A stretch of DNA of 64,000 bases from Enterobacterales bacterium (GCA_015654925.1 JAATFX010000111.1:52314-116313), one strand, 5' to 3'. Counted from the stretch's first letter, positions 16,896 to 26,089 are shown. Notes: generated by a model from the letters alone, not told the origin. Numbers and translations are program-made.

Positions 16896-17672
16896 TTAGA
16901 AAATATCTAACAATGTCACTTTAGGCGACATTATTGCGCTTAACTCTTTTTTGCAGTCATTAAAAAGAGAGTCGCTAATAATCTCATCCACTTTATCCAG
17001 GGAGCACACGTTGTAAAATCCGTACTTTCCATATTTACTGCTGTCCGATATTAATATCTTCCGATTCGAAACGGAAATCACTATTTGTTTTACCACCGCC
17101 TTGCCTTCATAGGGGGTAGAAATACCATGGCGAAGGTCCCAGGAACTGGTGCTGATGAATGATAAATCGATATTCATTCCCTTGATAAAATTAGCCGCGC
17201 TTAACCCGACGCAGGAAAAATTCTTTTTATCCACCTTGCCGCCCACATGAAACAAATCAATTGCGGGATTAGTCATTAGCAATTGCATAATGGAGAAATC
17301 ATTGGTCACCACGGTCAGCCTGAAATTTGAGGGAATATTCCTGGCAATTTCAAACGTGGTGGTGCCGGCATCCAGATAAACGATACTGCCTTCGGCGATC
17401 CTTTGTACGGCAAACTTACCCAACTCTTTTTTGATCTTATGGTTCAGGTAAGATTTGTCTTGATAAGGCAATTCCTGATGCAAAAATTCGCTGAGCCTGA
17501 TCCCCCCATTGACCCGGGAGACCTTGCCCTCGCTTTCCAAAGACTGCACGTCCCTGCGCACCGTCATATGGGAAACGTTCATTAAGGAGGCTAAATCATT
17601 ATATTGTGCGATCTGGTTTTCATGTATGTAGCGGTAAATGAATTCCTGACGCTCGTTGGCACTTAACCCCAT
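16896..17672 (-). CDS. DeoR/GlpR-family transcriptional repressor
   Basis: 258 residues. The DeoR helix-turn-helix (residues 5-56: RQEFIYRYIHEN, then YNDLASLMNVSHMTVRRDVQSLES) is followed by the sugar-phosphate-sensing domain with IVYLDAGTTTFEIAR and VGGKVDKKNFSCVG. Such repressors are usually released by a phosphorylated pathway intermediate. As first gene of the operon it likely controls itself and the otn-like genes. The 17673-17860 upstream gap is AT-rich and holds the promoter; GTAT-N4-ATAC at 17725-17736 is a weak operator candidate. Confidence 0.88.
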   Translation of the reverse strand: MGLSANERQEFIYRYIHENQIAQYNDLASLMNVSHMTVRRDVQSLESEGKVSRVNGGIRLSEFLHQELPYQDKSYLNHKIKKELGKFAVQRIAEGSIVYLDAGTTTFEIARNIPSNFRLTVVTNDFSIMQLLMTNPAIDLFHVGGKVDKKNFSCVGLSAANFIKGMNIDLSFISTSSWDLRHGISTPYEGKAVVKQIVISVSNRKILISDSSKYGKYGFYNVCSLDKVDEIISDSLFNDCKKELSAIMSPKVTLLDIF

Positions 17673-17985
17673 TACGCTTTCCTGTGGTTTTGCGGGAACG
17701 CCCCGCTTCCCCGATTGATAACTAGTATACGCATACCATTTTCACAAAAAAAGTTCGATAATCACAAAACACGCTCTTTCCCTGCTGAGATTGAAATGGC
17801 TTAATATACTGATAATAATGATAAAAAATGGATATAACATTTTAAACCCGCTTAACAAATCATTGTTAAAAAGTCTGGCTTTCACTTGGCATAGGAATCA
17901 GGCGGAGAAATGAACCCGGCCGGCGCTTTAAACCTGACGCCGGTTCTCCCCCGCGTTCGGCGCGCATCATCGGCGTCGGCAGGCC

Positions 17986-18014
17986 AAAAAAAACCACCTC
18001 GTTTAATGAGGTGG
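17986..18014 (-). terminator. Rho-independent terminator of the zinc alcohol dehydrogenase gene
   Basis: Reading the minus strand, CCACCTC-ATTAAAC-GAGGTGG is followed by eight T residues (17986-17993 as A on the plus strand). It lies about 55 bp after the dehydrogenase stop. Confidence 0.8.
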
Positions 18015-18070
18015 CCGGGTGGCCGCAGCCGCTGTCAGCGGCTGCGCGTTGCCGCGCGCGCTGGGCCGGC

Positions 18071-19132
18071 TTAGGCCGCCTGCGCCCGCAGCGATGCGAT
18101 ATCGATAACGAAGCGGTATTTGACGTCGTTTTTTTGCAAGCGTTCATAAGCCGCATTGACATCTTGTATATTCACCATCTCCACGTCGCTCACTATGCCG
18201 TGCTCGGCGCAGAAATCGATCATCTCCTGGGTTTCGGCCATGCCGCCGATGGCCGAGCCGGAGATATTCTTACGGCCCATAATCAGGCTGACGCCGGTGA
18301 GCGGGGGCTCAAGCTCGGTCAGTACGCCGACCAAGACCATGGTTTGATCGCGTTTGAGCAGGGCGGCATACGGGTTGAGATCGTGCGGAACGGGGATCGT
18401 ATTGAGCAGGAAATCGAAGCTCGCCGCATGGGCCGCCATGGCCGCGGCATCGGTTGAGATCAGTATTTCATCGGCGCCGAGGCGGGAAGCGTCTTTGCCT
18501 TTAGCCGGCGAGGTGGTGATCATCACCACATGGGCACCCAGCGCTTTAGCGAATTTAATGCCCATATGCCCCAGGCCGCCGAGGCCAATCACGCCGACCT
18601 TCTGGCCGGGTCCCACCTGCCAATGGCGCAGCGGCGAATAGGTGGTAATGCCCGCGCACAGCAGCGGCGCCACCGCTTTGATATCCAGGGTATCGGGCAC
18701 CTTCACCACAAACCGCTCCTCAACGACGATTTGATCGGAATAGCCGCCAAACGTCAGCCGATCGCTGCCGCGCTCTTTGCCGTTATAGGTGACGGTGGGG
18801 CCTTCAACGCAATATTGCTCCAAATCGTCCTCGCAGGCCTCGCACTGGCGACAGGAATCGACCATACAGCCGACGCCGGCGATATCGCCGACTTTCAATT
18901 TACGGACGTGGGCGCCGACGTTGACCACGCGACCGACGATTTCATGGCCGGGCACCATGGGATAGAGCGAATTGCTCCAATCGTTATGGGCCTGGTGAAG
19001 GTCCGAGTGACAAATACCACAGAACAGGATTTCGATCTGCACATCATGGTCACCGGGATCGCGGCGTTCAAAGTCGAACGGCACCAGCGGTGAATGGTCG
19101 TCGTGGACAGCATAGCCATGAGCTTTAATCAT
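18071..19132 (-). CDS. Zinc-dependent alcohol/aldehyde reductase (YahK/cinnamyl-alcohol-dehydrogenase type)
   Basis: 353 residues, a medium-chain zinc dehydrogenase. Catalytic zinc ligands are in EILFCGICHSDLH, GHEIVG and LLCAGITTYSPL; the structural zinc cysteines are in CRQCEACEDDLEQYC. NADP-type Rossmann motif GLGGLGHMG is near residue 180. Close to E. coli YahK, a broad NADPH aldehyde reductase. AGGAG 7 bases upstream selects ATG 19132 over a longer frame. It is divergent from a LysR gene (19317), which probably regulates it. Confidence 0.88.
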   Translation of the reverse strand: MIKAHGYAVHDDHSPLVPFDFERRDPGDHDVQIEILFCGICHSDLHQAHNDWSNSLYPMVPGHEIVGRVVNVGAHVRKLKVGDIAGVGCMVDSCRQCEACEDDLEQYCVEGPTVTYNGKERGSDRLTFGGYSDQIVVEERFVVKVPDTLDIKAVAPLLCAGITTYSPLRHWQVGPGQKVGVIGLGGLGHMGIKFAKALGAHVVMITTSPAKGKDASRLGADEILISTDAAAMAAHAASFDFLLNTIPVPHDLNPYAALLKRDQTMVLVGVLTELEPPLTGVSLIMGRKNISGSAIGGMAETQEMIDFCAEHGIVSDVEMVNIQDVNAAYERLQKNDVKYRFVIDIASLRAQAA

Positions 19133-19316
19133 TGGATAACTCCTGATTGGATTTGAATGGAACCGGAACTGTACGGTAGATAACAAGCGCCTTGGCAGGC
19201 GGGGCAGAACCCCGCCGGTCGACGCGCTTGTTTAGCGGGATAGGACAATGTAGCATGATGAAACCCCGGATCAATGCTGAATATCGGGATGAATTGATGA
19301 GATAAATTCACTAATT

Positions 19317-20201
19317 ATGCAGCAGCCGAATCTCTCCCACTTAGCCATTTTTGCCGCGATCGCCCAGCACGGCAGCTTTCAGAAAGCGGCGGCCGAAACG
19401 GGGGTGTCGACCTCCGCCGTCAGTCATGCGATCCGCGGATTGGAGGAACGGCTGGGGGTCGGCCTGTTCCACCGCACCACCCGCAGCGTCTCCCTGACCG
19501 AAGCCGGGCAACGCTTGCTGGAGCGCCTGCAGCCAGCGCTGCGCGATGTGGCGGGCGCCATCGAAGAGATGAATAATTTTCGCACCACCCCCACCGGCAC
19601 CCTGCGGATCAATACCCCCCGCGTCGCCTCGCAGCTGCTGGTTGCGCCATTAATGCAGCGTTTTCTGATCGCATATCCGGAAATCCACCTGGAAATCGTT
19701 GAGCAGGACGCCTTTGTGGATATCGTCGCCGCGGGTTTTGATGCGGGCATACGTTTCGAGGAGACGGTGCCGGAGGATATGGTGGGCGTCCGCATCGGCG
19801 GGCCGCGCCGTTTCGCGGTGATCGGCTCTCCGGATTATTTCCAGCGCCGCGGCGTGCCGCAACATCCCGGCGAACTCGCCCGCCATGAAGGCGTCCGCTA
19901 CCGTTTTCCCAGCGGCCGGCTCTATAAATGGGAATTTGCCCAGGGCGACGTCAAGCTCGATATCGAGATCAAAGGGCGGCTGACGGTGGCGGACCAACAG
20001 CTGGCGATACGCGCGGCGATGGATGGCATCGGGCTGGCTTTTGTGCTGGAGGACATGGCGCAAGATGAAATCCGGCAGGGGCGGGTAGCGGGCGTGTTGG
20101 CGGACTGGTGTCCGGCCTTCACCGGATTTATGATCTATTACCCCCGGCAGCGGCAGATGCCCTCCGCCCTGCGGGCGTTTATCGATATGGCGCGCATGTA
20201 A
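19317..20201 (+). CDS. LysR-family transcriptional regulator
   Basis: 294 residues. Helix-turn-helix at about residues 7-48 (FAAIAQHGSFQKAAAETGVSTSAVSHAIRGLEERLGVGLFHRTTR), then an effector domain with TPTGTLRINTPRVASQLL. It is similar in type to the regulator at 7692-8597. It is transcribed away from the zinc alcohol dehydrogenase; the 184-bp gap holds both promoters. The effector is unknown; aldehydes are a reasonable guess. Confidence 0.9.
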   Translation: MQQPNLSHLAIFAAIAQHGSFQKAAAETGVSTSAVSHAIRGLEERLGVGLFHRTTRSVSLTEAGQRLLERLQPALRDVAGAIEEMNNFRTTPTGTLRINTPRVASQLLVAPLMQRFLIAYPEIHLEIVEQDAFVDIVAAGFDAGIRFEETVPEDMVGVRIGGPRRFAVIGSPDYFQRRGVPQHPGELARHEGVRYRFPSGRLYKWEFAQGDVKLDIEIKGRLTVADQQLAIRAAMDGIGLAFVLEDMAQDEIRQGRVAGVLADWCPAFTGFMIYYPRQRQMPSALRAFIDMARM

Positions 20202-20257
20202 CAACCTGGGCCGGCACGCGCGATACGCTATATTCAGTTATCAACGTTCAGGACAGA

Positions 20258-20401
20258 ACGCCGCCTCCGCGTTCCGGGGTAGAGCGCGGTTTTACCGTGC
20301 GGCGCTGGACCGAAATGCCCCGCGGCGGCCATTTCGCTGCGCTGCAATGCCCGGAGGAATGGGCACAGGAGATCCGGGCGTTTTTCCGGCCGCTGCGTTA
20401 A
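20258..20401 (+). pseudogene. C-terminal remnant of an epoxide hydrolase
   Basis: The last about 47 codons before the TAA at 20399 read as the C-terminus of a microsomal-type epoxide hydrolase (alpha/beta hydrolase): VRRWTEMPRGGHFAAL carries the catalytic-triad histidine (GGHFAA), followed by PEEWAQEIRAFFRPLR. No matching upstream domain exists; the frame runs back into the LysR gene. So a deletion removed the rest, with the LysR gene now directly abutting the tail. Confidence 0.65.
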
Positions 20402-20417
20402 GACGAAAAAAAGCCGC

Positions 20418-21173
20418 TTAGCGCAGATGCTGTAACGTAATCTCGGCGCCCAGCGCCAGCAGCCCGAGGAAAAAGCAGCGCCGGAATAGCACGGGGCTGA
20501 TTTTTGCCCGCAGGTAGCCGCCGATAAACATGCCGGCCAGCGCCGGAATGATGGCAAATAGCGATAAACCCAGCGAATGGACGGTGAGCAGATCGTGCAG
20601 CGCCAGGCTTGCCGCCAGGGCTACCGTCGAAACGGTGAACGACAGGCCCAGGGCCTGGATCAAATCATCCCGCTCCAGGGATAGCGCGTTGAGATACGGT
20701 ACGGCGGGAATGACAAATACGCCGGTGGCGCCGGTGATTGCGCCGGTCAATAATCCCGCCGCCGGGCCAAGCCAGGGTTCGCTGCGCCCGCTAATCCGCC
20801 AATGCCGGTTCGCCAGGCCGATCGGCGCGTAAACCATCAGCAAAATTCCCAGCAGCGGCGAGGTCCAGCCGGCGGATTCCCCCGCCATGATGCCCGTGCC
20901 GAACCAGGTGCCCAGGCAAACCGCCAATAACATCGGCCACAGCCGGCGCAATAACGTGGTCACATGGGAACCGCTTAACAGTTGCCAGACATTAGTGACC
21001 AACGAAGGAACAATCAGCAGCGCCGCCGCCTGCGAAGGGGGCATCAGCGTACCGAGTATCCCCATCGCCACGGTGGGAAGGCCGAGGCCGATGACGCCCT
21101 TAACCGTACCCGCAATGAGAAAAGTGATGCCAATCAGCGAAATATAAAACATGATATCCATCATAACGACCAT
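20418..21173 (-). CDS. TSUP-family (TauE/SafE) anion exporter
   Basis: 251 residues, about eight hydrophobic helices in two similar halves, each with the family's glycine-rich motif: GTVKGVIGLGLPTV near residue 22 and GLLTGAITGATGVFVIPAVPYL near residue 135. The family exports sulfite, sulfoacetate or other organosulfur anions; substrate here is not deducible. GAGAAA directly precedes the ATG at 21173; in-frame ATGs 3-4 codons in are alternatives. It is divergent from the LysR gene at 21286. Confidence 0.82.
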   Translation of the reverse strand: MVVMMDIMFYISLIGITFLIAGTVKGVIGLGLPTVAMGILGTLMPPSQAAALLIVPSLVTNVWQLLSGSHVTTLLRRLWPMLLAVCLGTWFGTGIMAGESAGWTSPLLGILLMVYAPIGLANRHWRISGRSEPWLGPAAGLLTGAITGATGVFVIPAVPYLNALSLERDDLIQALGLSFTVSTVALAASLALHDLLTVHSLGLSLFAIIPALAGMFIGGYLRAKISPVLFRRCFFLGLLALGAEITLQHLR

Positions 21174-21285
21174 TTTCTCAAAATGAGGGAACCCTTATTT
21201 TTGCCGCCGCCGCGCCGGGCCACATGGGTATATGGTTAACCCAGCCTTCGTCTATCGCGAAGGCTGATTTCCGGGAGTCGCCGCT

Positions 21286-22176
21286 ATGCATTTTGACCTG
21301 ATCGACCTGCGGTTATTGGTGTTGATTATCGAAACCGGCACCATCACCGCCGGGGCGGATAAAGCATGCCTTTCCCTTTCATCGGCCAGCGCCCGGATTG
21401 GCGGCCTGGAAAAAGCGGCCGGCGTCAGGCTGCTGGAACGGGGGCATCGCGGCGTAACGGCCACGCAGGCGGGCCGGGTGATGTATCAGCACGCCAAGCT
21501 TATTTTGCGGCAAATCGCCAGCTTAGCCGGAGAGTTAAACGAATTTACCCAAGGGTTGACCGGCCATATCCGTCTTTTGGCCAATACGGTGGCCATGGGC
21601 CAATTTTTACCCGGACCGCTATCCGGGTTTTTGCATCTTTATCCCGGCGTGGATATCGAACTGGCTGAAATGCCCAGCGTCGCCATTACCCGGGCGGTGG
21701 CGCAAGGCCATGCCGAGCTCGGAATCGCCGCGGATCACGCCGATTTCACCGGCCTTGAAGTCCTGCCGTTTAAATCCGATCGTTTAGTGCTGGCGGTTCC
21801 CCGCGGCCATGCCCTTGCGCGCCGTAAAAACCTGACCTTCAGCGAAGCGCTGGATTATGATTTTATCGGCCTGCCGACGGACAGCGCGCTGCAACAGCAC
21901 CTTGCCGCCCATGCCGTCAGGACGGGCAAACCCATGCGGCTGCGGGCCAGGGTGAGCGGCCTGGAAAATGTCTATCGCATGGTGACCCTCGGGGCGGGCA
22001 TTGCGGTATTGCCCCTATCCCTGCTCGTAGCCGGGCAGGACCATGGCGCAGGGGTGGTGATTCCATTACGGGAGGCCTGGACAGAGCGTCAATTAATGCT
22101 GACTTTGCGCCGCTATGATGATTTGTCCCCGCCGGCAAAACGGCTGGTTGATTTTCTTACCGCGGATTCATCATGA
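21286..22176 (+). CDS. LysR-family transcriptional regulator
   Basis: 296 residues. Helix-turn-helix in the first 60 residues (LLVLIIETGTITAGADKACLSLSSASARIGGLEKAAGVRLLERGHRGV), the effector domain following with TGHIRLLANTVAMGQFLPGPL. GGGAG upstream supports ATG 21286. It lies back to back with the TSUP exporter (gap 112 bp), the likely target. Confidence 0.88.
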   Translation: MHFDLIDLRLLVLIIETGTITAGADKACLSLSSASARIGGLEKAAGVRLLERGHRGVTATQAGRVMYQHAKLILRQIASLAGELNEFTQGLTGHIRLLANTVAMGQFLPGPLSGFLHLYPGVDIELAEMPSVAITRAVAQGHAELGIAADHADFTGLEVLPFKSDRLVLAVPRGHALARRKNLTFSEALDYDFIGLPTDSALQQHLAAHAVRTGKPMRLRARVSGLENVYRMVTLGAGIAVLPLSLLVAGQDHGAGVVIPLREAWTERQLMLTLRRYDDLSPPAKRLVDFLTADSS

Positions 22177-22267
22177 CCCCGCGATCCTGCCGTCCGCGCA
22201 GCCAGGTGAAAGGCCGGCCTTACGCATTTTTTACGCTTATTTTGCGGTTGCTTTGCGCCGCGGGGGC

Positions 22268-22294
22268 TGAATTATGCCGCCGGCTGGCCGATAA
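22268..22294 (+). promoter_or_regulatory. Sigma-28 (FliA) flagellar promoter of flxA
   Basis: A perfect GCCGATAA -10 element at 22287-22294, an 11-base spacer and a -35 TGAATTAT (five of eight to TAAAGTTT) at 22268-22275. This is the class 3 flagellar promoter form, and E. coli flxA is known to be FliA-dependent. Confidence 0.7.
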
Positions 22295-22325
22295 CCGGTG
22301 AAGGACTTCATACCAGGAGAAAATC

Positions 22326-22661
22326 GTGTCCAACACTATCACCTCAGCTATTTCTTCCTCGTCGTCAGGCGGCGGGAGCGACATTGCCGCGCAAATTAAA
22401 AATATCACCCAGCAGATTAACAAACTCATCAAGCAGTTAGGCACGATAGCGCAATCCAGCCTTAGCGCCGATCAAAAGCAGCAACAGCAGCAATTGCTTG
22501 AGAACCAAATCCAGATGCTGGAGGCGCAGATCAACCAGTTGCAGCAGCAGGCGCAAAATGCCCTCAACAAGCAGGAGGCCGCGGCTACCGCCGCCGCGCA
22601 AACCCAAACCACAGGCGTAAACGGCCGGTCGGATACGCATCAGGTGGATGTGTATATCTGA
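22326..22661 (+). CDS. flxA: FlxA-like protein
   Basis: 111 residues, similar in length and plan to E. coli FlxA: a Ser/Gly-rich N-terminus, a central helical region IAAQIKNITQQINKLIKQLG, then a Gln-rich coiled coil with heptad-like LENQIQMLEAQINQLQQQ, and a short acidic-hydrophobic end HQVDVYI. The start is GTG at 22326 with AGGAG 6 bases upstream. The function in E. coli is unclear; it is co-expressed with late flagellar genes. No other flagellar gene is near, so this is a scattered member of the regulon, supported by the sigma-28 promoter upstream. Confidence 0.75.
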   Translation: MSNTITSAISSSSSGGGSDIAAQIKNITQQINKLIKQLGTIAQSSLSADQKQQQQQLLENQIQMLEAQINQLQQQAQNALNKQEAAATAAAQTQTTGVNGRSDTHQVDVYI

Positions 22662-22865
22662 CGGCGCGCGATAGGTAGTCATCCAACCGGGTCGGCAAAG
22701 CAGCGCCGGCTGTTTGGGTGGCCGTGGTTGCGCTAGAAAAAAACCAATCAGTTCAAAATTACTTGCCATCCTGGACGCGACGGTCTAACTTGAACCAAGC
22801 TGTTCGACAACATAACGCTTTTTCTCACGGCCAATTTATCTGCCAGATCCATAAGGGGAGCTACC

Positions 22866-23756
22866 ATGAGTACATTAAATGCATCGGCTGCCGGTCAATT
22901 TACGCTTGGGGATATCCAGATCAACCGCTTGGGGTTTGGCGCCATGCGCATCACCGGCCAGGGGATTTGGGGAGAGCCGGCCGATCGCGATGGGGCGCTG
23001 ACCACGCTGCGCCGCCTGCCGGAACTGGGGATTAATTTTATCGACACCGCCGACAGCTACGGCCCCGATGTCAGTGAAAACCTGATACGCGAGGCGCTGT
23101 ACCCCTATGACGGCCTGCTCATCGCCACCAAGGGCGGATTGACGCGCCACGGTCCGAATATCTGGCAGCCGGTGGGCCGTCCCGAGTATTTGCGCCAAGC
23201 GGTGCTGATGAGCCTGCGTAAACTTAATGTGGAGCAGATCGGGTTATGGCAACTGCATCGCGTCGATCCCAAGGTGCCGGAAGACGAACAGTTTGACGCC
23301 ATTGCGCAGATGCAAAAAGAGGGATTGATCCGCCATGTCGGGCTGAGCGAAGTCAATGTGGCGCAAATCAAAACCGCCCAGCGCTTTTTCCCGGTAGTCT
23401 CGGTGCAAAACATGTTTAACCTGGTATCACGCGGCCACGAAGCCGTGCTGGATTATTGCACCGAACACAAAATCGGGTTTATTCCCTGGTTTCCGCTGGC
23501 CGCGGGCGAGTTGGCCAACCCGGGGTCGATACTTGATACCCTGGCGAAGGAAAAAGGCTTTACGCCCGGCCAGATCGCCCTGGCATGGATATTAAAACGC
23601 AGCCCGGTGATGTTACCGATCCCCGGCACCAGCAACGTAAAACATCTGGAAGAGAACCTTGAGGCGACCCGGGTACAATTAACCGACGCGGAGTTTCGCC
23701 TGTTGGATGACCTGGGCCGCAAACAGCAAGCCAAGACCGCGCCTGGCGGCGAATAA
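22866..23756 (+). CDS. Aldo/keto reductase (YdbC/pyridoxal-reductase type)
   Basis: 296 residues in an (alpha/beta)8 barrel. The catalytic tetrad is Asp and Tyr in [14 protein letters not shown], Lys in LLIATKGG, and His in LWQLHRVDP. The C-terminal NADP site is [16 protein letters not shown]. It resembles E. coli YdbC, which reduces pyridoxal. AAGGGGAG 6 bases upstream supports ATG 22866. It appears to be a single-gene unit. Substrate not certain. Confidence 0.85.
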   Translation: MSTLNASAAGQFTLGDIQINRLGFGAMRITGQGIWGEPADRDGALTTLRRLPELGINFIDTADSYGPDVSENLIREALYPYDGLLIATKGGLTRHGPNIWQPVGRPEYLRQAVLMSLRKLNVEQIGLWQLHRVDPKVPEDEQFDAIAQMQKEGLIRHVGLSEVNVAQIKTAQRFFPVVSVQNMFNLVSRGHEAVLDYCTEHKIGFIPWFPLAAGELANPGSILDTLAKEKGFTPGQIALAWILKRSPVMLPIPGTSNVKHLEENLEATRVQLTDAEFRLLDDLGRKQQAKTAPGGE

Positions 23757-23984
23757 CCCATAAACGGCTCTCAACATTTGTGCCCCATTTGTGCCATGGC
23801 GCGCGGGTTTCCCTGGTTAAAGGGCGCTAATGTGATATACCGTTGATGTTGGCAAATAGGGTATTGACATGCTGTTGGAAAGGGGTAGATTAAATACCAA
23901 CGCAGGCGCAATCAGTAAACAAAGGTCATTGTTTTTGAAATAGAAATTATTTTTTAAATAATGCTAAGCCTGGGTTCCATAGAG

Positions 23985-24315
23985 TATGCGATAAAGGCTC
24001 TGAAGTGGTAAAATATTCGCGATTGTAATGTTGAGTTTGTGTGAAAAGCAGACGTCGCGAATGAAGTAAGGCACTGAAATACAGCTTTACCATCGCATCG
24101 GGGTTTGTAAGTTGATAGCGCGATAATGTAAGGCCTTGTAGTTTGTAGTGAATATTCGCGATTGTGGGCTATTGTAGATGAGTAACCAGCTAATTGAGAA
24201 TTTCGCGAAGAAAGTACGGCCTTGTAACAAAAGTATATATCGCGATGGGGGATGTACTCAGTCGGTCGATTAGTTCCCTGACTGATTAACATAGCGAAGT
24301 GCCGGGATAATCCCG
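23985..24315. repeat. Degenerate array of alternating TCGCGA-headed repeats
   Basis: An AT-rich gene-free block (23757-24460) holds about nine diverged units, each opening with TCGCGA or a one-base variant, near 23988, 24018, 24055, 24093, 24119, 24156, 24203, 24240 and 24293. Two unit types alternate: type A continues with a GTAAGGCCTTGTA-like string (24066, 24126, 24212), type B with an ATTGT...TTGTAGATGAG-like string (24021, 24160). A-to-A spacing is 63-90 bp. Spacings are mostly not multiples of three, so the 112-codon minus-strand open frame across it is not convincing as a gene. Function unknown. Confidence 0.55.
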
Positions 24316-24461
24316 AGTTCTTAAATATATCATTTTGTAAATATACCGGAGGAATGTTCGTTATAGATACTCAATGTTTCCGTTATGACAAATGTACATC
24401 ATGTGAAGTTTGCTATACTCACTGAAGTTATGAATGTTAAACCTTAAAACCGTAGCACCCT

Positions 24462-24493
24462 AAAAGCCCTGACCGCAACGTCAGGGCTTTTTT
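24462..24493 (+). terminator. Strong rho-independent terminator
   Basis: AAAAGCCCTGA, an 8-9 base loop, then TCAGGGCTTTTTT. The A run on the left also makes it usable on the minus strand. On the plus strand it ends the repeat-bearing gene-free block, as if that block were transcribed rightward. On the minus strand it lies just past the amidohydrolase remnant. Confidence 0.8.
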
Positions 24494-24516
24494 CATTGGC
24501 GCATGGCGCCGGCCTC

Positions 24517-24858
24517 CCTCCCTGGCCGCCAACAATTGGAGATAGGAGGATTGCGCGGTCATGAGCGCCATTTTCGGCGTAGCGGCCATAAAAGCATGCC
24601 AGGGCGCGTCGATGAGGCCGGACATTAATACGCGTCCGTTCCGCTGCACCACTAGGTAGTTTTGTCATTCGCCGCGGCGATGGGATCGGTGGAAATACGC
24701 GTTATGGCATTGCCCTTGACCAAAACGTTGGCAGGGCCGGACAGGGAATCGCCCTTGCCGTCGAAAATGCGTATATCGTGGAATAACACGGGCGGGCTGT
24801 TAACGACCGGGATGGCCGGCGCGGGGTCGAGGGATAGGTTATCCCCCTCATCGGCCAT
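24517..24858 (-). pseudogene. Remnant of an imidazolonepropionase-like amidohydrolase
   Basis: Two adjoining minus-strand frames make one decayed N-terminus. The first (from 24858) reads VLFHDIRIFDGKGDSLSGPANVLV-type beta-sandwich sequence; after a frameshift near 24655 the second reads GRVLMSGLIDAPWHAFMAATP, which is the metal-binding motif normally GLIDAHWH but with its first His changed to Pro. Homology then stops near 24517, close to the terminator. The rest of the about 400-residue enzyme is gone. Frameshift, active-site loss and truncation together make this a clear dead gene. Confidence 0.7.
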
Positions 24859-25204
24859 GCCGGGTGGGCGTAACCCGCCGGCCGGCGGCGACCGCCCAGG
24901 CGAAGAGTAATAAGTTATCGCAAAGCTTAACCGGTAAGTTAACCTTGACTGATTTTTCTTTTATCAGGTAATTAAATTTATCTCAAACGTCAGATATGGC
25001 AAAAGCCCAATAAAATAGCGGGTTTATAGTATAAATGCTGCGAAATTCCGCGTTTTTTTTATGGTTTTTGGTATTTCTCCGCGTGCCGATAAAAGGGTGC
25101 GCGCCGGGGTGATAATAGCGGCAAAATCAGCTTTACGCCGAATGGTCATTGTTTCAAGATGGTTGGCAATCCACCATTCCCGATAATGAAAATAAGGATA
25201 AGTC

Positions 25205-25981
25205 ATGCCAGAATCACAACAAGAGGCGCAGAAAAGCAGGATTGCCCTGGTCACCGGTGCCGGCAGCGGCATTGGCCGCGCGGTGGCCCTGGGATTGTTG
25301 CAAGACGGCTTTACCGTGGTCGTGGCGGGGCGCCGGCGGGAACCGCTGGACGCGCTCGTCGAGACGGCCCGGGCGGCGGGTCAGCAGGCCCTGGCGGTAG
25401 CGACCGATGTACGGGATCAGGCAAGCGTAGCGGCGCTTTTCGCCAGGATAACCCAGGAGTACGGACGGCTTGACGTGCTGTTTAACAACGCCGGCGTGAA
25501 CGCTCCCGCCGTGCCGATGGACGAGCTGCCCGTGGAAACCTGGCTCAATGTCGTCGATACGAATATCACCGGCGTTTTCCTGTGCGCGCGGGCCGCGTTT
25601 GGCCTGATGCGCAAACAGGTTCCCCAGGGCGGCCGGATCATCAATAACGGTTCGATTTCCGCGCATACCCCCCGGCCATTTACGTCCCCTTATACGGCGA
25701 GTAAGCATGCCGTATCGGGCATAACCAAAAGCATTGCGCTGGACGGCCGCGCGTTTAATATCGTTTGCAGCCAGATTGATATCGGCAATGCGCTGACCGA
25801 GTTATCTCAACGGATGCAAAAAGGGGTGCTCCAGGCCGATGGCCATGTCGCGCCGGAGCCCATGGTCGATGTAAAATATATAGCGGATGCCGTACGCCAT
25901 ATGGCGTCATTGCCGTTGTCGACCAATATTCTCAGTATGATGGTCATGGCCAGCAATATGCCATTTGTCGGCCGGGGATAA
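25205..25981 (+). CDS. SDR-family oxidoreductase
   Basis: 258 residues, classical [11 protein letters not shown] near residue 18, Arg-rich [11 protein letters not shown] after beta-2 (suggesting NADP), FNNAGVN at about 95, catalytic Ser in [11 protein letters not shown], and [10 protein letters not shown] with Tyr and Lys. The C-terminal end lacks the usual glycine-rich DGG motif and ends [13 protein letters not shown] 7 bases upstream supports ATG 25205. It stands alone. The 24859-25204 gap before it shows an AT-rich promoter region and nothing else I can support. Substrate unknown. Confidence 0.87.
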   Translation: MPESQQEAQKSRIALVTGAGSGIGRAVALGLLQDGFTVVVAGRRREPLDALVETARAAGQQALAVATDVRDQASVAALFARITQEYGRLDVLFNNAGVNAPAVPMDELPVETWLNVVDTNITGVFLCARAAFGLMRKQVPQGGRIINNGSISAHTPRPFTSPYTASKHAVSGITKSIALDGRAFNIVCSQIDIGNALTELSQRMQKGVLQADGHVAPEPMVDVKYIADAVRHMASLPLSTNILSMMVMASNMPFVGRG

Positions 25982-26089
25982 CCCGCCGTCGGCCCCGGAC
26001 CGCCGGCACCGGCCGGACGGGGCAATGATCCTCTCCCGCTAGCTAACATTCCGCTACAGGTGAACGCTACAGGTGAATGGATTCGCCAA

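Noticed and set aside
23954..24292. 112-codon minus-strand open frame across the repeat array
   Set aside because: The repeat units are mostly not spaced in multiples of three, so no protein repeat is conserved, and there is no clear ribosome site.
23985..24315. CRISPR array reading of the TCGCGA repeats
   Set aside because: The units are strongly diverged, differ in length and alternate between two types; there are no constant repeats with unique spacers of equal length.
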